Shown here one piece after another: positions 35,750 through 46,200 of a DNA stretch of 64,000 nt. The notes below the pieces were generated by a model that ran no database searches, was not told where the DNA came from, and saw only the letters and a list, made by a program, of their open reading frames with translations. The translations under genes were made by a program, and so were the position numbers. The stretch is from Pseudomonas extremorientalis (GTDB lineage Bacteria; Pseudomonadota; Gammaproteobacteria; Pseudomonadales; Pseudomonadaceae). The stretch's first letter is position 1; the number at the start of each line of letters is the position of its first letter. The stretch spans positions 62,001 to 126,000 of the forward strand of contig NZ_MDGK01000003.1 of assembly GCF_001870465.1 (NCBI RefSeq), given 5' to 3'.

Positions 35750-36991
35750 TTGCGTCTGTTTCACACCTCCGACTGGCACCTGGGTCAAAACCTCCACGGC
35801 CAGGAACGCGACTTCGAACACGCCTGTTTCCTCGAATGGCTGCTGGGCCAGCTCAAGACCCATCAGCCGGACGCTCTGCTCATCGCCGGCGATATCTTCG
35901 ACACGGTCAACCCGCCGCTCAAGGCCCAGGAGCGGCTGTATGACTTCATCATCAGCGCCCACGAACAAAACCCCAAGCTGACCATCGTGATGATCGCCGG
36001 CAACCACGACTCCGGCTCACGTATCGAGCTGCCGGCACCGTTGATGCGCCGCCTGCACACCCATGCTCTCGGCCGCGTGCTGTGGCTGGACGATGGCCAG
36101 CTCGACGCCGAACGGCTGCTGATCCCGCTGCCCGACGCCAAAGGCAAGGTTGCCGCGTGGTGCCTGGCCCTGCCCTTTTTGCGCCCGGCGGAAGTCACCG
36201 GCGCGCACCTGGGTGACGACTACCTGCGGGGTATCGGCCAGGTGCATGAATGGCTGATCGCCGCGGCCAACGCCAAGCGCAAAAAAGGCCAGGCGCTGAT
36301 TGCCATCAGCCATGCGCACATGGCCGGTGGTTCGGTGTCGGAAGACTCCGAGCGCAGCCTGATCATCGGCAATGCCGAGGCGCTGCCGGCCAGCCTGTTC
36401 GATAAAAGTGTCGGCTATGTTGCGCTCGGCCATTTGCACAAGCCGCAAAAGGTCAATGGCGAAGAACGTATTCGCTACAGTGGATCGCCGATCCCACTGT
36501 CGTTTTCCGAAATCGGCTACAAGCACCAGATCCTCGATGTGGTGTTCCAGGGCCAATGCCTGGTGAGCGTCGAACCCATCCTGATCCCGCGTTCGGTCGA
36601 CCTGCAACGTCTGGAAGCCGCGCCCCTGGCGGATATCCTCAAGGCCCTGGCCGAGTTGCCGGACATCGACCTGCTGGCTGAAACCCAACGCCACCCCTGG
36701 CTCGAAGTGCGCGTCCTGCTCGACGAACCGCAGCCCGACCTGCGTCAGCAAATCGAAGCCGCGCTGCAAGGCAAGGCTGTGCGCCTGGTGCGCATCGCTG
36801 CCGAGTACGCTGGCAAGGGCCCGCGTGAGGACGAAGGCGACGACCGCCTGATCGAACTCGACCAGCTCACGCCTCAGGAATTGTTCAGCCGCGCCTGGCA
36901 GGACAGCTACGGCAGCGAGGTGGATGAACAGACCTTGAAGGACTTCGCCGTGTTGCTCCAGGAAGTGCAGCAAGAGGAGGAACAGCCATGA
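35750..36991 (+). CDS. sbcD: Exonuclease subunit SbcD
   Basis: A 413-residue nuclease subunit of the SbcCD (Mre11-Rad50) complex, which cuts hairpins and protein-blocked ends. The calcineurin-like metal motifs are complete: HTSDWHLG, AGDIFDTVN, AGNHDSG and, later, SHAHMAG and GHLHKPQ. The start is TTG at 35750 (LRLFHTSDWHLGQ), supported by GGAG 7 bases upstream and by the family N-terminus, which begins exactly here. It overlaps sbcC by ATGA. Confidence 0.96.
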   Translation: MRLFHTSDWHLGQNLHGQERDFEHACFLEWLLGQLKTHQPDALLIAGDIFDTVNPPLKAQERLYDFIISAHEQNPKLTIVMIAGNHDSGSRIELPAPLMRRLHTHALGRVLWLDDGQLDAERLLIPLPDAKGKVAAWCLALPFLRPAEVTGAHLGDDYLRGIGQVHEWLIAAANAKRKKGQALIAISHAHMAGGSVSEDSERSLIIGNAEALPASLFDKSVGYVALGHLHKPQKVNGEERIRYSGSPIPLSFSEIGYKHQILDVVFQGQCLVSVEPILIPRSVDLQRLEAAPLADILKALAELPDIDLLAETQRHPWLEVRVLLDEPQPDLRQQIEAALQGKAVRLVRIAAEYAGKGPREDEGDDRLIELDQLTPQELFSRAWQDSYGSEVDEQTLKDFAVLLQEVQQEEEQP

Positions 36992-39900
36992 AGATCCTCG
37001 CCATCCGCCTGAAAAACCTCGCGTCCCTGGCCGGCCCGTTCGAGATCGACTTCACCGCCGAGCCCCTGGCCAGCGCCGGGTTGTTCGCAATCACCGGGCC
37101 GACCGGCGCCGGTAAAAGCACCTTGCTCGATGCCTTGTGCCTGGCGTTGTTTGGCGCCGTGCCACGCCTGGGTGATACCGGCCAGGCGAAGATGCCGGAT
37201 GCCGACAGCGACATCTCCATCGGTGACCCACGTACCCTGCTGCGCCGCGGCACCGGTGGCGGTTATGCCGAGGTGGATTTTGTCGGCGTCAGTGGCCGCC
37301 GCTACCGCGCGCGCTGGGAAGCCAATCGCGCGCGCGACAAGGCCAGCGGCAAGTTGCAGAACAGCCGCCAGAGCCTGATCGACCTGGACAGCGACCAACT
37401 GCTGGCCAGCCAGAAAACCGAATACAAGACCCAGCTGGAATTGGCCCTGGGCCTGAACTTCGAACAGTTCACCCGCGCCGTGTTGCTGGCGCAGAGCGAG
37501 TTCAGTGCGTTCCTCAAGGCCAACGACAACGAGCGCAGCGAACTGCTGGAAAAGCTCACCGACACGGCCCTGTACACCCAGCTGGGCCGGCGTGCCTTCG
37601 ACAAGGCCAAAGAGGCCCGGGACGCGCACAAACAGTTGCAGGACCAGGCCACCGGCGTGGTGCCCCTGGCCCCTGAAGCCCGTGCCGAGCTCGATCAACA
37701 ATTCGATGCCGCGCAGCAGCAACTCAAGGTCCATCAAGCCCAACTCAAGCAGTTGGAGCTTCAGCACACCTGGCTCAAGGAACTGCGCGAATGGCAGGAA
37801 CGCCAACTCGCCGCCACCGAACAGCTGCAGCAGGCACAGGCCGATTGGAATAACCAGGACGCGCAACGCCAGGACCTCGGCCGCCTGGAACAGTTGGCGC
37901 CGCAGCGTCATCTGTTCGTGCGCCAGGCGGAACTCGGCACACACCTGGCGCCGTTGGCGGCGCAGATTCAGTCCCATACGCGGCAACAAGCCGAATTGCA
38001 AGCCCGCCAGGACCAGGCCCGACAGCAACTGGCCAGCGCGCAAACCGCCTTGGCGCAAGCCCTGAAAAACCAGGCGGATGCCGCGCCTTTGCTGCGCCAG
38101 GCGTTCGACGAACACAGCACCCTCACCCACTTGACCAAAGAGCTGGCCAAGCGCACCGAGGACAAACAGCAACACGCAAGCGCCTGCACCGAAGGCCAGG
38201 CCCGGCTCACCGGCCTGCTGGAAAAACAGAGCGAAGTCGCGGAGCGCCTGCAACGCCTGGCCAACGAGCTTGAGCGCAGCGCCGCCCTCGCGCCCTTGAG
38301 TGATGCGTGGACCGCCTACCGCGACCGCCTGCAACAACTGATGCTGATCGGTAACCGCCTGAATAAAGGCCAGGCCGAACTGTCGCAATTGGAGCAACGT
38401 GCAACCCGCGCCGCCGAACAGTTCACCCAGCAACGCGAAGCCCTGGACTTGCTGTACCAGGAGGCCGGTGCCGAGCCTCACGCCGTGGCCGAGCAGATCC
38501 AATTGCTGGCCAGCCTGCTGCAAGACAATCGCAAACAGCAGCGTGCCTTCGAAGACCTGACGCGCCTGTGGGACCACCAGCAACAGCTGGATCAGCAAGC
38601 CGCCGGCCTGACGCAAAAGCTCACCGTGGCCCAACAGCAACGCGAGCAGTTGAACCAGACCGGCTTGCAGACCAAGGCCGAGCTGACGGTGGCCGAACAA
38701 ACGCTGAACGTGACCAGACAACTGCTGGAACGCCAGCGCCTGGCCCGCAGTGCCAGCGTCGAGGAGTTGCGCGAGCAGCTGCAGGACGATCAGCCCTGCC
38801 CGGTGTGCGGCAGCCACGAACACCCGTACCACCAGCCCGAAGCCCTGCTGCAAAGCCTCGGTCGTCATGACGAAAACGAAGAAGCCAGCGCGCAGAAAGC
38901 GGTGGACACCCTCAAGGAAAAACTCACGGAGTTGCGTGGCGAAGTGGGCGGTTTGATCGCCCAGCAAAAGGAATACCTGCAACAGCAGGAACACCTGGCG
39001 ACGCAACAGCAAGCGCTGAAACCGAGCCTGGAGGCACACCCGCTGTCCGCGTCGCTGTTCAATCAGGAACCGGCCAAGCGCAGCGCCTGGCTTGAGCAGC
39101 AACTGGGCCAGTTGACCCAAAGCATCACCCAGGACGAACAGCGCCAAGGCGCCCTGCTCAACCTGCAACAAAACGCCGGGCGCCTGCAGCAACAACTGCA
39201 AGCCGCCCAGGAAGCAAGCCAGCAGGCCCGTCAATTGCTGGTGGACCAGCAGCGCGAGTTGGCCAGCGACCGCGAACGCCTTGAGCAGGAACTGAGTGCC
39301 TTCACCAGCCTGCTGCCCGCAGACACCCTGGCAGATCTGCGCGCCGAGCCCGCAGCCACCTTTATGCAGCTGGACCAGCAGGTCAGCCAGCGCCTGGAAC
39401 AGCTGGGCCATCAGCGCGACGAATTGGCCGAGCAACAAGAGCGTCAACAGGCGATCGAGAAGGAACAGACCCACCAGCAGCATCGCCAACAGCAACTCGA
39501 CGCCCTGCTCCAGCAAGTCACCGAACTGGCGACCCAACAGCAAGCGGCTCAGGAAAAACTCAACGCGTTGCTCGGTGAACACACCAGCGCCGAGCAGTGG
39601 CAGCAACAGTTGGAACACGCCGTGACACAGTCACGCCAGAGCGAAACCGACGCCAACCAACAACTGCAGGACATCCACAACGCCCTGATCCAACTGGCCG
39701 CCGACCTCAAGGCCCAGCAGGAACGCGAGCAGGCATTGCAAGCCGAACAGCACAGCCTCGACACGCGCCTGCACGACTGGCGCGCGCTGCACCCGGAACT
39801 CGACGACGCCGGCCTCGACCGTTTGCTGGCCTACGACGACGCCCAGGTCAGCCACTTGCGCCAGCAGTTGCAACACAGCGAGAAAGCCGTCGAACAGGCC

Positions 39901-40626
39901 AGGGTCCTGCTGCAAGAACGTGAGCAACGCCTCGCCGAACACCAAGCCCAGCACAATGGCAACTTCGAAGCCGATGAACTGGACACCGCCCTGGCCACGC
40001 TCAACCAACAGTTGGCCGAGGCCGAGAAACACTGCGCCGAACTGCGCGCGCGCCAGTCCGAAGACCAGCGCCGCCAGGACGCCAACCAGGCGTTTGCCGA
40101 ACAGATCGCCAAGGCGTATGACGAATGGCAACGCTGGGCGCGCCTGAACGCACTGATCGGCTCGGCTACCGGTGACACCTTCCGCAAGATCGCCCAGGCC
40201 TACAACCTCGACCTGCTGGTGCACCACGCCAACGTGCAATTGCGCCAACTGGTGCGCCGCTATCGCCTCAAGCGCGGCGGCAGCATGTTGGGGCTACTGG
40301 TGATGGACACGGAAATGGGCGACGAACTGCGCTCGGTGCACTCGTTGTCCGGCGGCGAAACCTTCCTGGTGTCACTGGCGTTGGCCTTGGGCCTGGCTTC
40401 GATGGCATCCAGCACCTTGAAGATCGAGTCGCTGTTTATCGATGAAGGCTTCGGCAGCCTGGACCCGGAATCGCTGCAACTGGCGATGGACGCGCTGGAC
40501 GGTTTGCAGGCCCAGGGGCGCAAGGTGGCGGTGATTTCCCACGTGCAGGAAATGCACGAACGCATCCCGGTCCAAATCCAGGTCAAGCGCCAGGGTAATG
40601 GTTTGAGCACGCTGGAGGTGAAGTGA
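36988..40626 (+). CDS. sbcC: Exonuclease subunit SbcC
   Basis: A 1212-residue SMC-like ATPase. Walker A is GPTGAGKST (37-45); two long Gln/Glu/Leu-rich coiled-coil arms flank the zinc hook CPVCG (Cys604, Cys607); the ABC signature LSGGE is at 1120-1124 and Walker B LFIDEGFGSLD has Asp1152-Glu1153. It works with SbcD on DNA ends. The ATG overlaps the sbcD stop, and its own TGA overlaps the GTG of the GST gene. Confidence 0.97.
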   Translation: MKILAIRLKNLASLAGPFEIDFTAEPLASAGLFAITGPTGAGKSTLLDALCLALFGAVPRLGDTGQAKMPDADSDISIGDPRTLLRRGTGGGYAEVDFVGVSGRRYRARWEANRARDKASGKLQNSRQSLIDLDSDQLLASQKTEYKTQLELALGLNFEQFTRAVLLAQSEFSAFLKANDNERSELLEKLTDTALYTQLGRRAFDKAKEARDAHKQLQDQATGVVPLAPEARAELDQQFDAAQQQLKVHQAQLKQLELQHTWLKELREWQERQLAATEQLQQAQADWNNQDAQRQDLGRLEQLAPQRHLFVRQAELGTHLAPLAAQIQSHTRQQAELQARQDQARQQLASAQTALAQALKNQADAAPLLRQAFDEHSTLTHLTKELAKRTEDKQQHASACTEGQARLTGLLEKQSEVAERLQRLANELERSAALAPLSDAWTAYRDRLQQLMLIGNRLNKGQAELSQLEQRATRAAEQFTQQREALDLLYQEAGAEPHAVAEQIQLLASLLQDNRKQQRAFEDLTRLWDHQQQLDQQAAGLTQKLTVAQQQREQLNQTGLQTKAELTVAEQTLNVTRQLLERQRLARSASVEELREQLQDDQPCPVCGSHEHPYHQPEALLQSLGRHDENEEASAQKAVDTLKEKLTELRGEVGGLIAQQKEYLQQQEHLATQQQALKPSLEAHPLSASLFNQEPAKRSAWLEQQLGQLTQSITQDEQRQGALLNLQQNAGRLQQQLQAAQEASQQARQLLVDQQRELASDRERLEQELSAFTSLLPADTLADLRAEPAATFMQLDQQVSQRLEQLGHQRDELAEQQERQQAIEKEQTHQQHRQQQLDALLQQVTELATQQQAAQEKLNALLGEHTSAEQWQQQLEHAVTQSRQSETDANQQLQDIHNALIQLAADLKAQQEREQALQAEQHSLDTRLHDWRALHPELDDAGLDRLLAYDDAQVSHLRQQLQHSEKAVEQARVLLQEREQRLAEHQAQHNGNFEADELDTALATLNQQLAEAEKHCAELRARQSEDQRRQDANQAFAEQIAKAYDEWQRWARLNALIGSATGDTFRKIAQAYNLDLLVHHANVQLRQLVRRYRLKRGGSMLGLLVMDTEMGDELRSVHSLSGGETFLVSLALALGLASMASSTLKIESLFIDEGFGSLDPESLQLAMDALDGLQAQGRKVAVISHVQEMHERIPVQIQVKRQGNGLSTLEVK

Positions 40627-41216
40627 GCGAGGTGCTGCTGTATTCGTTCCGGCGTTGCCCGTATGCGATGCGGGCACGCCTGGCCTTGCGTTATTCAGGC
40701 GTACCCGTACAGATCATCGAGGTCAGCCTCAAGGCCAAGCCGGCCGAGATGCTGGCACTGTCGCCCAAGGGTACGGTGCCGGTACTGAGCGTTGACGGAC
40801 GCGTGATTGAAGAGAGCCTGGAGATCATGCAATGGGCCCTGGCCCAGCACGACCCGGATGATTGGCTGCTGCAGGGTGACCCGGCGGTATTGGCACTGAT
40901 TGCCGAGAACGACCAGGGTTTCAAGTATCACTTGGATCGATACAAGTACGCCGACCGCTACCCGGAACACCCGATGGAACATTATCGGGCCGAGGGCGAG
41001 GTGTTCTTGCAGAAGCTGGAAGGGTTACTGACGGAACGCGCCTACTTGCTGGCGCGGTATCCGAGCCTGGCGGACATGGCCCTCGCGCCGTTTGTGCGCC
41101 AGTTTGCCCATGTGGATCGGGAGTGGTTCGCCGGGACGCCGTATCAACGGTTACAAGCCTGGCTTCAGCGCGTCCTTACTTCACCGCTATTTATCGCCGT
41201 GATGACAAAACCCTGA
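40623..41216 (+). CDS. Glutathione S-transferase family protein
   Basis: A 197-residue protein. The N-terminal thioredoxin-like domain begins LLYSFRRCPYAMRARLAL, with a Cys-Pro-Tyr active-site motif as in omega/beta-type GSTs or glutaredoxin-like reductases, and has the cis-Pro segment GTVPVLSVDG and the glutathione-binding ESLEIM. The C-terminal helical domain follows. It starts with GTG inside the sbcC stop (GTGA), so it is translated from the sbcDC transcript. A functional link to DNA repair is not obvious. Confidence 0.88.
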   Translation: MSEVLLYSFRRCPYAMRARLALRYSGVPVQIIEVSLKAKPAEMLALSPKGTVPVLSVDGRVIEESLEIMQWALAQHDPDDWLLQGDPAVLALIAENDQGFKYHLDRYKYADRYPEHPMEHYRAEGEVFLQKLEGLLTERAYLLARYPSLADMALAPFVRQFAHVDREWFAGTPYQRLQAWLQRVLTSPLFIAVMTKP

Positions 41217-41233
41217 GGCCGGCACAATCAAAT

Positions 41234-41320
41234 GTGGGAGGGGGCTTGCCCCCGATGACGGTGGATCAGTCAGCTAATTTGTAGCTGACCCACTGCTATC
41301 GGGGGCAAGCCCCCTCCCAC
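41234..41320. repeat. REPIN (inverted REP pair)
   Basis: Both REP arms are intact around a spacer with GGATCAGTCAGCT/AGCTGACCC pairing. It separates the converging GST and small secreted peptide genes. Confidence 0.9.
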
Positions 41321-41343
41321 ATTTGATCTCAGTGACCTACCGC

Positions 41344-41523
41344 TTAGTGCTGGGTCTTGTGATCCAGTGCGGCGTAGAAGTTGGCGCTCTGTTGCAGGTA
41401 TTTCTGGGTGTAGGCGCTGGTGCTGGATTTTTTGCCGGTGACTTCCACGCTGGCTGCGGCAGGCAGGGCAACAGTGGCGGAAACAGCGGAAGCGGCGATG
41501 ATGGAGAAGAGATTCAGATTCAT
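41344..41523 (-). CDS. 59-residue secreted peptide
   Basis: A short gene on the minus strand encodes 59 residues beginning MNLNLFSIIAASAVSATVAL and ending LDHKTQH. The first 25 or so residues form a signal peptide ending in an ALPAAAS-type cleavage site; the mature peptide of about 35 residues is polar with several Tyr and Gln (SAYTQKYLQQSANFYAA). AAGGG lies 9 bases upstream of the ATG. Small periplasmic peptides of this kind are common in Pseudomonas, but their function is mostly unknown. It is monocistronic between a REPIN and the lactonase terminator. Confidence 0.75.
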   Translation of the reverse strand: MNLNLFSIIAASAVSATVALPAAASVEVTGKKSSTSAYTQKYLQQSANFYAALDHKTQH

Positions 41524-41652
41524 GTCGGTAACCCTTGTGTTCGTTTGGTTGAGTGGCCGGGGAAGGCCTTGGAACCCAACTTACGCCCGAGGGCTGAACC
41601 TTAGAAATGCTTTGAAACAGTAGCCGCTATTAACAGAATTAATAGAAAGGGT

Positions 41653-41675
41653 CAGGCCCCGCACGGCGGGGCCTG
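41653..41675 (-). terminator. Terminator-like hairpin after the lactonase gene
   Basis: CAGGCCCCGC pairs perfectly with GCGGGGCCTG across a 3-base loop, 5 bases after the lactonase stop. On the minus strand it is followed by ACCCTTTCTATT, a weak T-rich tail. Confidence 0.75.
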
Positions 41676-41679
41676 TGGC

Positions 41680-42855
41680 TTATTGACGCACCAGGAACTT
41701 GAGGTCGCTGGGGGCATCGATCGGCAATTTCTGTACGGTTTTACCCAGCAGGCCGGTTTTGGGGTCGCGTTCGACCACGACGATTTCGTTGCTTTTCTGA
41801 TTGGCGATCAGCAGGAACCGACCGCTGGGGTCCAGGCTGAATTCGCGCGGGTGGTCACCGTCCACCGAGCGACGTTGCAATTCCTTGAGGTGCGCGGTGG
41901 CCGGATCGATGCTGAACACCAGCAACTGGTTGGCCGTGCCACGGTTGCTCACGTAGAGGAATTTTCCGTCACTGGAGGCGTGCAACGCGGCACCGGCCTT
42001 GTCGGACACCGGTTGGCCGGCGGCGAAGTCCACCAGTTGCGTCTGGGTCAACTGGCCATCCTTGTAGTCGAACACTGCCACCTGCGCACTCATCTCAGTG
42101 GTCAGCCAGGCGTGCTTGCCATCGGCGCTGAACAACAAATGACGCGGGCCGCTGCCTGGCGGCAGTTGCACCGAGGCCGGATTGGCCGGGGTCAATGGCA
42201 GCTCATGGTTGGCCTTGGGATCGTAGCGGTAGGCAAACAGCTTGTCCGCCCCCAGGTCCTGTACAAACACGTACTTGCCATCCGGCGACGACACCACCGA
42301 GTGCACATGGTTGGACGCCTGGCGCTCAGGGTTCACGCGGCTGGCCGGGTGCCCGCTCAGTTGCACCGGAGGCGACAGCTTGCCCGTGGCATCGACTGGC
42401 AGCACCGCCAGGCTGCCGCCCGGGTCTTCCACGACCGAATAGTTGGCGACGAACAGATAGCGCCCATCGGCGGCCACACTGGAATGGGTCGGCTCGTTGC
42501 CCAGGCTCTGCACCTGGTTGATCAGGGTCAATTGGCGAGTCTGCGGATCGATGCTGTAGCTGCTGACGCGCCCGACCGGGTCCTTCTGGCCGGGGCCGTT
42601 CTCGTTGACCACGAACAGGTGCTTCTGGTCCTTGGAGATTGTCAGCCAGGACGGGTTGGCCGCTTTGGCCGCGAGCACCGGTTTACCGCTGAACTGGCCT
42701 GTGCGGCTGTCAAATTGCAGGCGGTAGATCCCTTCACTGCTGCCGGCGGTGTAGCTGCCCACCAACAGTTCATAGGTATCGGCCGGCGCGGCTTGCACCG
42801 ACATCGCTCCCACGCTGCCGGCCATCAGCAGCGGCCAGAATTTACGCATCATCAT
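41680..42855 (-). CDS. Periplasmic lactonase-family beta-propeller protein
   Basis: A roughly 391-residue protein of the 6-phosphogluconolactonase (YbhE/Pgl) seven-bladed propeller family. It has a signal peptide (FWPLLMAGSVGAMSVQA), so it is periplasmic, unlike cytosolic YbhE, and probably acts on another lactone. Propeller motifs include VGSYTAGSSEGIYRL, PSWLTISKDQKHLFVVNE, NHVHSVVSSPDGKYVFV, GPRHLLFSADGKHAW and DGDHPREFSLDPSGRFLLIANQ. I prefer the ATG at 42855, which has GAGG 9 bases upstream; starts at 42864 to 42849 are possible. Its 5' end overlaps the end of the preceding small gene, so the two are translationally coupled. Confidence 0.88.
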   Translation of the reverse strand: MMMRKFWPLLMAGSVGAMSVQAAPADTYELLVGSYTAGSSEGIYRLQFDSRTGQFSGKPVLAAKAANPSWLTISKDQKHLFVVNENGPGQKDPVGRVSSYSIDPQTRQLTLINQVQSLGNEPTHSSVAADGRYLFVANYSVVEDPGGSLAVLPVDATGKLSPPVQLSGHPASRVNPERQASNHVHSVVSSPDGKYVFVQDLGADKLFAYRYDPKANHELPLTPANPASVQLPPGSGPRHLLFSADGKHAWLTTEMSAQVAVFDYKDGQLTQTQLVDFAAGQPVSDKAGAALHASSDGKFLYVSNRGTANQLLVFSIDPATAHLKELQRRSVDGDHPREFSLDPSGRFLLIANQKSNEIVVVERDPKTGLLGKTVQKLPIDAPSDLKFLVRQ

Positions 42856-43129
42856 CCGCTTCATCCTCGTCGTTATTGTTGCCGGTGAAGGCGCTCATGC
42901 AGATCAGGCGGTGCTCGCCCGAATCACCGGTAAGGGTCCAGCTTTGCAAGGTGTCATCGAACGTCGCGGCGTTGACCTGTTCCAGGCTGAAACGCCAGCG
43001 TTTTTCTGCACGGCCGTCCATGGCGGTGATCAGCAGTTTTTCGTTATCGAGTTCAAAATCAAAGGCATGCAGCCCATCGATTTCAAGCATGTCGCTGGTT
43101 TCAAGGACGGCAAGCAAATTCTCAGTCAT
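42842..43129 (-). CDS. Small acidic protein (possibly DUF5629)
   Basis: A 95-residue protein with no signal peptide and a very acidic tail (NNNDEDEADDDA). The body (LEIDGLHAFDFELDNEKLLITAMDG, KRWRFSLEQVNAATF) looks like a small beta-rich domain. I recall a Pseudomonas family of this size named DUF5629, but this is not certain. It precedes and overlaps the lactonase gene, so they form an operon. The ATG at 43129 is preferred over the GTG one codon earlier. Confidence 0.75.
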   Translation of the reverse strand: MTENLLAVLETSDMLEIDGLHAFDFELDNEKLLITAMDGRAEKRWRFSLEQVNAATFDDTLQSWTLTGDSGEHRLICMSAFTGNNNDEDEADDDA

Positions 43130-43270
43130 CACAGTCTTTCATCAGGTTCAAAGCGCTAATCATAGGCCAGTTTGCCGCCAGGGCCTAAAACCATAGCGGG
43201 CTACCGCACGGCGACTACGCCGGGCATTACCTTGCAAGGACGCACTCTTATCCGACGTAAAGGAACCCAC

Positions 43271-46200
43271 ATGCCCGTACAGCCCCCCGCCCCAGCGGCA
43301 AATCCCACACGACAAGCGGTTGCTGCGCAATTTCTCGGGCGCCCCACTTTGCGTACCGTCACCGCGCAAATGCTGGGCACCCACCTGGTGGAGAAGTACC
43401 CACCGCTGACACTGCCCGTCGCCGACCTTCGGCTGGCCGTACCCCGTGACGGCGGTGGCCGCGCCCTGCTGCCGTTGCTGGACGTTGCGCTTGACCATAT
43501 CGCCGACGGCAGTTTCCCCGATCTGACGGCACGCCAGAACCTGGATTGCTACCTGAGCGATGCCACTGGCACCCGGCTTGGCTCTCACGAGAACGGAGAG
43601 CGCCGCGACTTCGACCTGCGGGTTATCGAAGCCCTCATCCGGGAGCTGCCACGGGTGCTGTTCATCGGTTTTCAAGAAGCCTTGGCTGCGTACTGGGGAC
43701 AGGACAGCGACGCAGGGAGCGTTCGCTGGAAGTGGCTGGCCGATGTGCTGCAAGGTGTGTTGCTCGAGGTCGCCACACGCCAGACCGGCCTCACTGCCCA
43801 GCACATTGAAATACTCAGCGCGTTGAACCGTTATCCCGACCGGGCATCGCGCGCGCTCAGCCCCGCCCCCGCCAACGAGGTCCACGCCTACACCTTGGAA
43901 ACCCACTTGCAACGCGCCGGCAAGCGGCTGACCGTACAAGGCACCGAGATTCTGGTGGTGCGCGGCAAGCAAGCACTGCTTTTTCGCCTCAACGGTGAGA
44001 TCCAGACCTACCCCGACCTGGAAACCTTCGGCCAGGCGTGGGGCGAGCAGTTGCAACAGCGCTTCATGGCCGAGCGCATCACTTGGCAGCAGTACGAACC
44101 CGATGGCAATATTTTCGAAGTGCAAGCGGCGCTCATCCTGAACCAGCAGTTGGACGATCTCGCGACGATCCAGCTTCCCGCCCAATCCACGCGGCAAGCA
44201 GTGGAACGCCTGTTTGCCGTCACCACCGACCCTGCGCAGTGGCTGTCGCCATCAAACGCCACGTCGCCGGCAACGGTGGCGGCCATCCAGGCCGCCCTGC
44301 CGGATCATCTGCAAGCCACCAGCGCCGCCAACCGCCTGGCCTACCGACACACCCTGCTGGAACACGCCAGCCTCAAGCGCCAGACCCTTGGCGACGCCGA
44401 CTTCGATAGCCTGGAAACACTGCGCGGCTATGCCACCGCGCATGTGAACCACCAGTTGTGCATGGACCGCGCGGTTGCCAAGGGCGGACTGCGCGCCTGC
44501 ACCCATGAAGCGCTGGCGACCGGCTACGATGCTGGCGATCTGGAACTGACCTTTCATGTGCCGGTGGGTATCATCGAAGGGGGTTACATCGAACCTGTCG
44601 TCATGAACCTGGTCGACCTGGCCCTGAAGAACCTGTCGGGCCGCCCCAAAGGCCGCATGACCATACGCCACGTCAAAGGCCGCGCAATCGAAGCCTGGCT
44701 GACGCCCGATTACCTCCTTCAACTGGTCCAACGCGTCGACATCGGCAAAAACTACCCCGCTTACCTGCGCCGGGAACTGATGGGGCAGACCGAGGCCGCA
44801 CGCAAGCGTCAAGGCCTGTTCGAGCAACTGCGCCCCCTGCATCTGAAAACCCAGGCACTGGAGCGTTTGATCAAGAGTGAAGCCGGCCTCACCCAGCGTG
44901 GTTTCGAGTGTGTGAAAGCGCTGGTCAACCCCAACCCGCTGGAGCGTCGGATCAATGGCGAGGACATTGTCATCCGGCCGCTGGCCTTTGTACGCAAGCC
45001 AGGCGCCAAGGCGGATGTGGTGCGCAATATGTTCGTCATCGAACCCCGCGACACGCAGTCGGGACCGCACCTGCTGTATCGACCGGCCTATGCCGAGGCG
45101 CTGTTGGAATACCCCCATCGCGAACAGTTGCTGGCGGCCATCGTGCAACCCGGCGACCTGCAGGAGAGCGTGCTGACCTGGTTGCCGGACCAGGCCAGGG
45201 CGGTCTACAGCAACGGCGGTTTCAACGAGCCTCACTACGTGCGCGTCGGCATGGGCTCGGAGTTCGACCGCCTGCCCAGCGTGCCAAAGCCCGCCGAGCT
45301 GGCCGGTGCCGACGACGAAAGCAACGATGAAATAGGCCTGGTGCTGCGCAACGGCAGCCTCATGGAATATCTGTTCGGCAGTGAAACACAGCAACTGGTG
45401 GATCAGGCCGAACGGGAGTCGACCTCCAACAGTGAAAGCCGCTGGGCGCTTATCCTCGAAGGCCTGCAACTAGGGTTCAACACTCTGCTGCTGGCTGTAC
45501 GCGGCCCCATGGCGACAATCGGTTGGCTGATGCAGGCCATGCAAGGCGTAGTGAAGGACCTGCCGGCACTGGAGAGTAACGATCCGACAGCCAGGGAGCT
45601 GGCGTGGATTGATCTGCTGCTCAATATCGGCATGGCGATGTTGTATCACGGATCGACCGGCGTGCCGCGCGAAGCGCCCCAGCGTGATGAACAGGCCACG
45701 ATCCCCTCACCCTTCAAGCACCCACTGCCAGGCCAGCGCTTGATCAGGCCGGCCGTGGTTGAGCGAGGCGCTGTCGGCCTGCCTTCCGAGCCACCGGGGG
45801 GTGGTCGCACGCTGTTGGACTTTGATCGCTCCCTGGCCGGTGATGGCGCCTCGGCGATGCTTCTCGAGAGACTGCGGGGCGTCAATGTGCCCTGGCCCAC
45901 GCCTGTTCCCGAGCCGATCAGTCTCGGGCCCTATCGGGGTTTGTACAAGATCAACGACCAATGGCATGCCTCGGTGGGAGGCCTGCTGTTCAGGGTCAAC
46001 ATCGTGCCGGGTTTCGGTGAAGTCTTTATCATTCACCCGCTCAAACCAGACCACCCGGGCATCAAGCTGAAAACCGACGGCAACGGCCATTGGACGCTGG
46101 ACCGTGGTCTCAAGTTACTGGGGGGCGGACGCAAGCGGTTGCAGGAGCTGCGCCGTGAAAAACAACTTGAGAACGAACGGTTGACGGATCGCTTGCTCCA

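Noticed and set aside
36907..39618. 903-codon open frame antisense to sbcC
   Set aside because: The Leu/Gln-rich translation is the complement of the Gln/Leu coiled-coil repeats of SbcC.
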